Below are positions 52,820 through 60,538 of a DNA stretch of 64,000 nucleotides, piece by piece. The position numbers were made by a program, and so were the translations under genes. A model generated the notes under the pieces. It worked only from the letters and a program-made list of their open reading frames with translations. It was not told the origin of the DNA and searched no databases. This stretch comes from Candidatus Hydrogenedentota bacterium (lineage in GTDB: Bacteria > Hydrogenedentota > Hydrogenedentia > Hydrogenedentales > JAGMZX01). Positions within the stretch are counted from its first letter, which is position 1, and the number at the start of each line of letters is the position of its first letter. The stretch spans positions 1 through 64,000 of the forward strand of contig JAKQEQ010000056.1 of assembly GCA_029556545.1 (NCBI GenBank), read 5' to 3'.

Positions 52820-55798
52820 TCAGAGCGTCGGGTCAGAAATGACTATCGGAATGTCGCGCGTCATCAGTTGAATTTCCAGCCAGGGTAGGGTTCCTTCTTC
52901 GTCCGAAGTGATTCGACACTCGAATTCGCCCGTGGGTATAAGGAAGCCGTCAGCAATCACGGGCAAATTTCCCATGTGATTCCAATTGGAATCGTAGACC
53001 GTGGCTGTCGGCCCGCCTTCCCAGGTGAGGTATTGCCCGCTGGCTACCGCGCCTTGGACTTCCAGTTTTGCATCTCCAGCGTGCATTACGGGATTGTGCA
53101 GCTCCGTGGGAATCTCCTGCAGGGCGGTCAAACCTTCGACAGCGCCCCGCACATTGCTGCGCGGCGGAATATAGCCAAAGCCCAGCTTGAGAAATTGGAC
53201 GCGTTCGTAGTGGCTCCGTTTGCTGCCCATCCGCCAGCCCCAAGCGCCGTCTGCCCAAGCGGCCTGTGCATTCGGAATCTCAATGTAGCGGCGGTCCATG
53301 AAGGTAAGCGGCACAACGTAGTCACCGCCGGGGATCTGGAAAACGAGGACCGCGCCGCTGCCGTCGCCGGTGACCCACATGCCGACGCCCCGGCGCGCCG
53401 TCATGTTGATCGTGCGGCTCCACTCCGGCAGGTTGTCCTCGTTCACCAAGGGGTGGTCGAAGGGATTGCCGGCCTCGAGCGTAAGTGTCGTGTCTTTGCC
53501 CTCGATGCGGGTGTCGCCCGGATTGCGCATCTCGCCCGGCGCGGGTTGGAGGAGCACGTTGCCGGCCGCCCCTTTCGTGCCGGCGCGCGACGACGCCATT
53601 CTGGCGTAATCGAAGGCGCTGTCGGCGCCCCGTTCGTCGGTGCCGCCTCCCACGTGCGCCGTCTCGGTCCGGTCACTGGAATCAAAGCCCCAAAGCACCC
53701 GAAGTATCACCCGGGGAGCCTGCGCGACAAAGGGGTTGACGAGCTGGAGCGACTCACCCGGCTTCACGAATTGCCGGGGAGAAATGGCGCCGTGTTCCTG
53801 GCCGTCCTGCCAGCGCACGTCTTCACTGCCCGGGCGCGTGAGCACCTGGGTGGGGTGAATCTCCCATTGCGCGACACCCCGGGTAAGCACGTGCACCAAG
53901 GCGGACTGTTCGTGGTGGCCCGCCTGACCCAGCAGGTCTTCCTCATGGAACATGGTTTTGCGCATCTGTTCGCGCTGTTCCGGAGAGATAATCTGGTTGA
54001 CGCGCTTCCAGTTGCTTGCCGTCTCCAGTATCTGGCCGGTCTGGCCGTGCCCCCGTAGCGTGTCGATATTGATCCCGAAGAGCGGTTCCGGCTTTAGAAT
54101 GTTGTACATCGTGAAGCCGTGGGCGCATGTCTGGCTCATGCCCCAGTGCACATCGAGCACATGGCTGGCCGGACGGAAAGGCTGATCCAGCAAGATCGGG
54201 ACATTCCCCTTATGACGGCCGCGTCCTGCGTTTCTAGTAGCGTTCAGCCGGTACTCCATATGAGCGGGCGGCGCATTGCCGCCACTGCTGCCGGCCGTCA
54301 CGGGGTGATCAAGATGACTGTAAACCAGAGAGGCGAATTTGAAAGCGCCCCAACTGCGGCCATTGTAGGCGTGCAATTCCAGGCCGTCGTATTCCACGTT
54401 GGCGATGCCGCACCGGTTCAGCATCTCCGCGTAATTGCGGGCCATCTCTTCCAGCAGGGACGAGTCGTTCTCGGGGAGGAGCTGCTGACCATAGGCGGAA
54501 ATGAGGCCGCGCACGGCTTCGCCCGTCTCATGGGCGGCCCGGCGCGTCGCCCCCGCGCCGCGCTGGCAGTCCATCAGTCGCCACACGTCCTGGTCCGTGT
54601 CTTCGAAGGCCCCTACCCGGATGAGTTCGTCGCCGACGACCATGAATTCGTAATCGTATTCCCGGTGCAGCGCCGGCGGGTAAGTATAGCGGCGCCCAAA
54701 ATCCCCGGCCGGCAACCGGAAGGGCGCGGACACGCCAGGCTCGGGACGGAACTGGATCGTGCGGTCGGCTGGACCAACGTCTGCGGCCAGCGTTCCCCGT
54801 CCCCAGCTTGCGAGCCGCGGATCAGGCGCGTTTCCCACATACTTCGGGTCTCGTAAACCGATGCCGCCGCTGACCCAGTGTAATTTCAGGTGCATGTCCC
54901 GCGCGCGGAGATGCTCCGAAAAGGCGCGCAGGTCTTCCTCGCCGCGCGGAAACACGGCCGTATTGATGCCCCAGTTCAACTGCCGGGATGTCCAAAACGG
55001 CTCCAGGTCTCCCCCGCGCCAGGTGTCGGTGAAAAGGTAAACTTCACGCACGCCGGCTTTCTCGGCATACGGTACGGCGGCATACAACTCCTCGGGCGTG
55101 CGCGCCGATATGTAGAAACGGCTCTGGTCATTGTACTCAGCCAGCCATTGATCCACCCACGCACGTGCCGCCGCCAAGTCCCAGTTCCCTTCCACCCGCG
55201 GATGGGGCAGACCCTCGTTCACCCATATTCGCAGGATTGTCTCGTCCTCATCCGCCTCATCCTTTGGCTGATAGAGGGCAAAGCCGCCTTTGGGATTCTC
55301 CGGATCGCGGTTCCAGAGATGCCGCCAATCTACCTTCACCTCGTTGCCGCCCCGAGCCTCGGTCATGTAATCCAATTCGAAAGCACGCACGGGCTGGGTC
55401 AGTTTCATCTCGAAATGCATCGAGTATTCAGGTGAAGCGGGTATCCCTTCGAGTCGTTCCACACGAAACGCGAGGTAGGATTCGCTCTGATGCATCGTCA
55501 TGGTCACCCGCGGCAATCCGTCGCCACACGATGCCACCAGTGTTCCGTTTTCAATGCGCACATGGTCAAAGCGCAACGGGACGTTGTCCCGGGACATAAG
55601 ATAAAAGCCAAGACCGGGGTCGCTTGTTAGCAACAATTCCTGACCCTCCATGTGAGTTTTGAAGGATGCAGGATGTCCGTCTGAAGAGAACTGAAAAATG
55701 AACCGTGAGGTATCCAGCGGTGTTGTCGCCGACATGGAGACTGTCTGTGGCGTAAGGGCAAGGAACACTACAACCATCAGATATACATTATTTCTCAT
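52820..55798 (-). CDS. Large secreted glycosidase-like protein of unknown family
   Basis: The 992-residue protein has a signal peptide (MRNNVYLMVVVFLALTPQTVSMSA). An N-terminal beta domain (about 30-200, FELDYMTEARGGNEVKVDWRHLWNRD) is followed by what looks like a TIM barrel (about 210-620): VREVYLFTDTWRGGDLEPFW, HLKLHWVSGGIGLRDPKY, CGIANVEYDGLELHAYNGRSWGAFKF and LFGINIDTLRGHGQTGQI. The acidic pair in VEYDGLE is a candidate active site. The C-terminal part is beta-rich. The overall form resembles polysaccharide-degrading enzymes, but I cannot assign a family. The start has GGGAATCC-like weak signals upstream. Confidence 0.65.
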   Translation of the reverse strand: MRNNVYLMVVVFLALTPQTVSMSATTPLDTSRFIFQFSSDGHPASFKTHMEGQELLLTSDPGLGFYLMSRDNVPLRFDHVRIENGTLVASCGDGLPRVTMTMHQSESYLAFRVERLEGIPASPEYSMHFEMKLTQPVRAFELDYMTEARGGNEVKVDWRHLWNRDPENPKGGFALYQPKDEADEDETILRIWVNEGLPHPRVEGNWDLAAARAWVDQWLAEYNDQSRFYISARTPEELYAAVPYAEKAGVREVYLFTDTWRGGDLEPFWTSRQLNWGINTAVFPRGEEDLRAFSEHLRARDMHLKLHWVSGGIGLRDPKYVGNAPDPRLASWGRGTLAADVGPADRTIQFRPEPGVSAPFRLPAGDFGRRYTYPPALHREYDYEFMVVGDELIRVGAFEDTDQDVWRLMDCQRGAGATRRAAHETGEAVRGLISAYGQQLLPENDSSLLEEMARNYAEMLNRCGIANVEYDGLELHAYNGRSWGAFKFASLVYSHLDHPVTAGSSGGNAPPAHMEYRLNATRNAGRGRHKGNVPILLDQPFRPASHVLDVHWGMSQTCAHGFTMYNILKPEPLFGINIDTLRGHGQTGQILETASNWKRVNQIISPEQREQMRKTMFHEEDLLGQAGHHEQSALVHVLTRGVAQWEIHPTQVLTRPGSEDVRWQDGQEHGAISPRQFVKPGESLQLVNPFVAQAPRVILRVLWGFDSSDRTETAHVGGGTDERGADSAFDYARMASSRAGTKGAAGNVLLQPAPGEMRNPGDTRIEGKDTTLTLEAGNPFDHPLVNEDNLPEWSRTINMTARRGVGMWVTGDGSGAVLVFQIPGGDYVVPLTFMDRRYIEIPNAQAAWADGAWGWRMGSKRSHYERVQFLKLGFGYIPPRSNVRGAVEGLTALQEIPTELHNPVMHAGDAKLEVQGAVASGQYLTWEGGPTATVYDSNWNHMGNLPVIADGFLIPTGEFECRITSDEEGTLPWLEIQLMTRDIPIVISDPTL

Positions 55799-56451
55799 GG
55801 AGGGAATCCTTTCATTCCTGTTTTAATTTCGGTGCAATCTCTGCCTGCCTAAGCGAAAATAGTGGTCAGCCTCTTCATAAGAAAAGCAATGGCTGCCATT
55901 GATCTAAGTGCCTCGATTTTGCCGGTCTTGGAGGATGCCTGTCTGCCAGAACTGACCCAACTCGATTAAAGATGGTTTCGGCATGCACAATTTATCCACA
56001 GTCCCGGTAGGAGTATATGGTGGGGTAAATTTGTGGCTCGATAGGCAGGAACTGTCCTCTCCGTGCGGATAATGATGCAGGGCGAGTCTTCGCGTTCTTG
56101 GTTTAATGGACCTTGAGTTGGGGTAGGGCGGGACAGACAACGAAAGGGATGTGTGACGAAGAGAGAAAGGCCCAAAGACACCCCTTGACTGCCCGCGGCA
56201 ATACCTACATAATGAACACATCGGGCGCTTCAGTTCTAGACCGGGACCCGCGCGTGTCTCGACCGCTATAGACGGCCTCGCGTGGGCACAGGCAGGAGAG
56301 GGGGACCGAATTGGAGTAGGCCCGGCGTCGTGAGGGTTTCGAGGGCAGGGCGGTGAGGGGGTAGTTCCGTACTTGAAGGACAAGATGAACCGCGCCGGAT
56401 AATTTCGCAGTTGAGTCCCAGCCACAAGTCTCGCAAAGAGGAGGGCGTGGT
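55799..56451. other. Divergent intergenic region with a plus-strand promoter
   Basis: The region separates the minus-strand glycosidase-like gene from the plus-strand kinase/TPR gene. TTGACT (56185-56190), 17 bp, CATAAT (56208-56213) forms a good sigma70 promoter pointing to the gene at 56452 and would leave a leader of about 230 bases. The leader has no clear gene. AAAGAGGAGGGCG precedes the ATG at 56452. The DNA is visibly less GC-biased than in the left half. Confidence 0.55.
56185..56213 (+). promoter_or_regulatory. Sigma70-type promoter upstream of the kinase/TPR gene
   Basis: TTGACT and CATAAT each match the consensus at five of six positions and are 17 bp apart. The predicted start is near 56220, about 230 bases before the ATG at 56452. 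Confidence 0.55.
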
Positions 56452-58686
56452 ATGGCTACGAGGAGAGCATTTGTGAACTGGCTTTCGAGGGCCAGAGAGG
56501 GCCTGCCCAACGATTTCGTCAAGCGATTGGAGAAGGAGCTTCAGGCAGTGTTTCCTGAGGCGCGGAGCATTACCGTCTGCGATCAGTTTCACGGGTACAC
56601 AAACATACCCGAGCGAAAGATAGTTCTGGGCGTTGAGGTCAGGGCGCCGGAGAGCTACTCAACGCATGTGGTGAAGATTGGCGCCACTGAGGAAGTGCTG
56701 CCCGATTATGAAGGCTGGCGAGCGTGCACCGCCAAGCGCCTTTTCGCGAGCCGGATATTCTTGCCGGTGACGAAGACCGACCTGCGCGGGGACCGTGCCG
56801 CCGTGCGGTATGAGAATGCATACGTCCTCTTTGGGCCGAATGAGCGTCTGCAAAGCCCCGTCTCGCTGGAAGACGTTGTGTCCTGGACGGTGAAGGATGA
56901 TAAACCCGACCCGCGTTCCGTCGAGCGCGTGATCCGGCAGATTTACACCGACCTGGGACACTGGTTCTACGATCAAGCCAAGGACGACCCTAAGGGTGCG
57001 CTGGACTTCTACCGACGGCGCGTCCGCAAAGCCACCGGTATCTGGCGGACGGATCAGTGGCGGCACGACTTGCGACGTGACATCATTTGGCTCCTCGCGG
57101 GCGAGAAACATCCGAAGGATAGGCTGCTGTATCTCGATCCGTGCGACTTCGTTTGCTGGGCGTGCCATACCGGGACCATTCCCCACACGTTGGTGGGTCG
57201 ATCCCACGGCGACCTCCATGGCCGCAATATCCTCGTCGGCGTGCAGCGCGGCGAGGCGGAATATCCGACGGTCTTCGACTACGGTGAGATGAGTAGCAAG
57301 AACGTAATCGCCTGGGACTTCGTCAAGTTGGAGACTGAACTCAAGACCCGACTCCTGCTTGATCTCTTCAAGGATGAATCGGTCCGGGGAACCCTCCGCA
57401 ATTTTGAGGAAGACGGCGCGGCAGCTCTGACCGATGGCAATGGTTCCGCCCCGGGAAGAGTGATCCCGCGACGGATTCTCGCTTCCATGTTACGGTTTGT
57501 ATTTCAATTTGAATCGCTCCTGGCCGATCTGACCGCGCAGATCTACCGGCTGGACGCCCCGGAATCCACGGAGCCGCTTTGTAGTCACTCTCCAAGCGGT
57601 AATGAGAAGTTGGATAGGGCCTTGTGCATTCTGCTTCGCATCCGCCGGGAAGCCGCTCTGGCCTTGGCCGAAGTCCACACGAACGTCCCGCATGAGCTGT
57701 GGCGCGAGGAATACAACTTTGCTTTGGCCGTTTATGCCGTGAGCACGGGCAAGTTCAACTACCGGGAATACGAATCCGCTTTCGCCCTGATTTCCGGCGG
57801 TGTGGCTGCCGCGCGCCTCGATATGGCGCAGGAGGCTGTGCTGCGGCAGATCAACGCGAAGCGGCTGTCGCTACCGACGAGAGGGGCGGCGGCGCACTAC
57901 CCATATCCAAGCTACCACGTTCCGATGATCCGTGCCCATCGGCTTTGGGCCGGCAAGCATAGCCGGCAAGCCCTCAACAGCGCTCTCGAGGCACTTGAAC
58001 ACGCCACGCAATGCTATGAACATGCTGTGCCACTGCTTCAAGAACAGGCCCTCCTCCTGGCGGAGGCAGGACGTCACGCCGAGGGCCAGGACCTATTGCG
58101 TCCGCTTCAGGCGCTTTGCGAGGCGTTCGGCGACTTCGAGACCCTATGCCGCATCGCGCGCTTGGCAAAAGACTTTGGAGATATCGCTCTTGATCGCGAT
58201 CCGGTGCCCATTGACGAGTTGCCGAGCCATCCAGCCGCCCAGGAATACAACACGGCTTACGACGTCTACATGCGCGCCTTCAAACTGCGCAAGGACTACT
58301 ACCCAGGTGTCAACGCGGCCACCTTGGGGATCATGTTGGCGAAACCGACGGCGCGGGACACTGCGAGCGAAGTCGCCCGGCTTTGCCAACCGCTCCGCGT
58401 GGGATCACTCCCACAATCGGAGCGTTTCTGGGTCTTCGCCACCGAGGGCGAATGCGCGCTCCTCCTCGGAAAGAGCAAAGAGGCCGCGCGCTTCTATCGC
58501 CAAGCCTTGGCAGTGCTTGGTGAAAAGCAGGTGGGCATGGCGCAAAGTGCCTACAACCAAGTGTGCCGGCTGTACTGGGCGTTGGGTGAGCAACGGGTCA
58601 CACCGGTGACCCGCGTGTTCAAGACCTCGCATTTTTGGTCGAATCTCGCGGCGGGCCCCTTGGGAAACTGCGATTTTGATGAGTAG
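56452..58686 (+). CDS. APH/kinase-like (TCAD9-like) protein with TPR-like C-terminus
   Basis: The 744-residue protein has a kinase-fold core of the aminoglycoside-phosphotransferase kind. VGRSHGDLHGRNILVGV gives the catalytic loop His252-Gly-Asp254-x4-Asn259, and VFDYGEM gives Asp276 in the DFG position; VVKIGATEE near residue 75 may hold the ATP-binding Lys. Residues about 430-740 are helical repeats (ARLDMAQEAVLRQINAKR, ALNSALEALEHATQCYEHA, AYDVYMRAFKLRKDYYPGVNAATLGIMLA, EAARFYRQALAVLGE), resembling the MAP3K TRAF-binding/DUF4071-type TPR. Both modules are known from predicted multi-component conflict systems. It may phosphorylate or nucleotidylate a partner. Family names are by eye. Confidence 0.7.
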   Translation: MATRRAFVNWLSRAREGLPNDFVKRLEKELQAVFPEARSITVCDQFHGYTNIPERKIVLGVEVRAPESYSTHVVKIGATEEVLPDYEGWRACTAKRLFASRIFLPVTKTDLRGDRAAVRYENAYVLFGPNERLQSPVSLEDVVSWTVKDDKPDPRSVERVIRQIYTDLGHWFYDQAKDDPKGALDFYRRRVRKATGIWRTDQWRHDLRRDIIWLLAGEKHPKDRLLYLDPCDFVCWACHTGTIPHTLVGRSHGDLHGRNILVGVQRGEAEYPTVFDYGEMSSKNVIAWDFVKLETELKTRLLLDLFKDESVRGTLRNFEEDGAAALTDGNGSAPGRVIPRRILASMLRFVFQFESLLADLTAQIYRLDAPESTEPLCSHSPSGNEKLDRALCILLRIRREAALALAEVHTNVPHELWREEYNFALAVYAVSTGKFNYREYESAFALISGGVAAARLDMAQEAVLRQINAKRLSLPTRGAAAHYPYPSYHVPMIRAHRLWAGKHSRQALNSALEALEHATQCYEHAVPLLQEQALLLAEAGRHAEGQDLLRPLQALCEAFGDFETLCRIARLAKDFGDIALDRDPVPIDELPSHPAAQEYNTAYDVYMRAFKLRKDYYPGVNAATLGIMLAKPTARDTASEVARLCQPLRVGSLPQSERFWVFATEGECALLLGKSKEAARFYRQALAVLGEKQVGMAQSAYNQVCRLYWALGEQRVTPVTRVFKTSHFWSNLAAGPLGNCDFDE

Positions 58687-58708
58687 ACGCCGACAAGAAT
58701 CGGGAGAC

Positions 58709-58751
58709 GACACATGTTCCTACGGACTCAATGAATTCTTGAACACGTGTC
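58709..58751. terminator. Hairpin in a convergent gap
   Basis: GACACATGTTC and GAACACGTGTC form an 11-bp stem with one mismatch and a 21-base loop between the convergent kinase/TPR and Nudix genes. There is no clear T-run, so terminator function is only suggested by position. Confidence 0.4.
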
Positions 58752-58793
58752 CTCGGAACGATTTGCGATACAATCGAGTTTCCTGACTATAGG

Positions 58794-59291
58794 CTATTCC
58801 TCCTCCGTTTCCCCCTCATGGCGGCAACCTTTCATCCACTCTACGCTATTCAGCAATCGCTTCGCCGTCTCGCTGACAGGCCGTCCGTCCGTCGCCAGTT
58901 CCTTTCGAATCTCCGCCTCGCTCATCCAGCGGTTGTGTGGTTCACGATGCACAACATCCACTGCCTCAGGCCGAATTAACTTCACCTCGAACAACTCCAT
59001 CGTGTAGGCCGTATCGGACCTGGCGCTCGCGGACCACGCCACGAACTCAAGGTGGGCGACCGGCCGCGGCGACACCACGAAGTCGATATCCGGCTGTAAT
59101 CCGAGTTCCTCCGTTACCTCGCGAATAATGCAATCACGGAAGGATTCGCCCGGCTCAAGATGGCCGCCCACAAGGCTGTAGGCCCGCCACTTGTCATTCC
59201 AGCGGGTCAACCATTTCGTGTCGGCTTGATCTTGATATCGAATCAACGCGACGGAAGCAATGGATTCTCTCATCGTAGTTTCGTCTACCAT
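58794..59291 (-). CDS. Nudix hydrolase
   Basis: Starting at 59291 (MVDETTMRESIASVALIRYQD) the protein has 165 residues. The Nudix box is canonical: Gly43-x5-Glu49-x7-Arg57-Glu58-Val-Thr-Glu61-Glu62-Leu-Gly64-Leu, so metal binding and pyrophosphate hydrolysis are expected. The substrate is open; Nudix members near TIR and deoxyribosyltransferase-like genes often act on NAD or ADP-ribose derivatives. The C-terminal PVSETAKRLLNS motif recurs in the neighbouring paralogue. Longer starts (to 59336) are possible because no strong ribosome-binding site marks the start. Confidence 0.88.
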   Translation of the reverse strand: MVDETTMRESIASVALIRYQDQADTKWLTRWNDKWRAYSLVGGHLEPGESFRDCIIREVTEELGLQPDIDFVVSPRPVAHLEFVAWSASARSDTAYTMELFEVKLIRPEAVDVVHREPHNRWMSEAEIRKELATDGRPVSETAKRLLNSVEWMKGCRHEGETEEE

Positions 59292-59606
59292 TCGGTGTAA
59301 CACGTACATTACGCATGCCGCGCGAAGACGCCACACGCATCATTGAGCATCCGCCATTGCCTTACCCTTGATCGAGTGGCTGACGAAGACATCGTGGGGC
59401 ATAGGGTTCTATTTCCCGTGGCGCTCACAACGGAGCCGATAAACAGGATACCTCCGGACGCAAACTGATACGTGCCGTGATTCTGGCGGCTCTACACATC
59501 CAATGTCCCTTTCGGCACGAAACACCGGCAAGCCTGTTCTGGAAGACACCGGCTTCGGAACGCCGATCCGCCGGCGCCCGCGGCTCCGTTGCCAAACCAC
59601 CCGACC

Positions 59607-60212
59607 TCAAGGGAAGCTCTTATTTTGCTTCCTCGCGTTCTCATCGAGACTGCTAACCAGGAAACGCGCCGTATCGGAGATGGGTTGCAGTTGGCTATCG
59701 AGTATTTCTTCAACGGTAAGCCATTTTGTGAGACTATCCATATGCACCTTCGGCTTCCGCTCGAAATCCATTTGATAGACCCTGAAGTTATACTTCTTGA
59801 TCAAACCATCGCGGTCGCCCTGGGACAGGCTGGCCGCAATCAACACTTCCCTCATGTGGTGAAAACGCGGCTTTTCTTCTTCCGCTGACGCCTTCGTGGT
59901 CACCAGGCCGCCCAACCATTCCGTCGCCGCGCGGGCGGCCGCGTGCACCCAGTCCTCCCTTCGCGCCGGTCTGCCCGGGAACGCCGGGTCCAGCCACTCC
60001 CGCTGCTTCGTCATGGGCAAGGTGAAAGATCGCCACTTCTCGTTATACACAGTCAGAATTCTCTTCCCCCACGTGATCGCGACGACAGCCACGAAGGCAT
60101 CCCGTTGATGCTGCTGCAATTGCGCCAAAACCTCCGCCAGTCGCGCCTCCAGCCCGGCCAACAGCGCGGCCGTCTGAGCTTCCGGCTGCATCTTCTTCGC
60201 TTTCTGTTCCAT
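59607..60212 (-). CDS. Pseudo-Nudix paralogue with inactivated Nudix box
   Basis: The ATG at 60212 (MEQKAKKMQPEAQ) follows GAGGAAGAG; 201 residues. After a coiled-coil-like Ala/Gln/Leu-rich leader (about 10-38) comes a Nudix-like core (FVAVVAITWGKRILTVYNEKWRSFTLP). The box is in exact register with the neighbour: Gly80-x5-Glu86-x7-Arg94-Ala95-Ala-Thr-Glu98-Trp99-Leu-Gly101, with two of the metal-binding Glu replaced by Ala and Trp. The ending PISDTARFLVSS parallels the active paralogue. It is probably a non-catalytic binding or regulatory partner. It lies on the same strand, 315 bp upstream of the active Nudix gene. Confidence 0.75.
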   Translation of the reverse strand: MEQKAKKMQPEAQTAALLAGLEARLAEVLAQLQQHQRDAFVAVVAITWGKRILTVYNEKWRSFTLPMTKQREWLDPAFPGRPARREDWVHAAARAATEWLGGLVTTKASAEEEKPRFHHMREVLIAASLSQGDRDGLIKKYNFRVYQMDFERKPKVHMDSLTKWLTVEEILDSQLQPISDTARFLVSSLDENARKQNKSFP

Positions 60213-60538
60213 GATCTCTTCCTCGAACCTTGCCGCACCTGCTTCTCGCCAAACGATCCCCCCAAACGGCGTCACACAGAATTGACAGTTCCCGACTCTC
60301 AAATGTACAAGACTTGGTCCATTGATTCAAGCCCTTCCCTCGTCGCGCTTCACCCGTTGCCGTTCACCCCTTTCCGCGCCCGTCACACACGGGGTCAGTC
60401 TCCTTGGTGGAACGTGCGCCACACTCTTACATAATACCTTCATCAGCGCACGACGATTTGCCAAGCGAGCGTGGGCGCCGTCGGCTACCGATCGCTTGGC
60501 CACAGATCGTCATCCGTGCATTGCTTTTCGTATCCGCC
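60213..60538. other. Intergenic region with a 9-bp inverted repeat
   Basis: 326 bases between two minus-strand genes. GCCAAGCGA (60460-60468) and TCGCTTGGC (60492-60500) form a perfect stem with a 23-base loop, 38 bases past the stop of the upstream gene; without a T-run its role as terminator is uncertain. No gene was seen. Confidence 0.4.
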
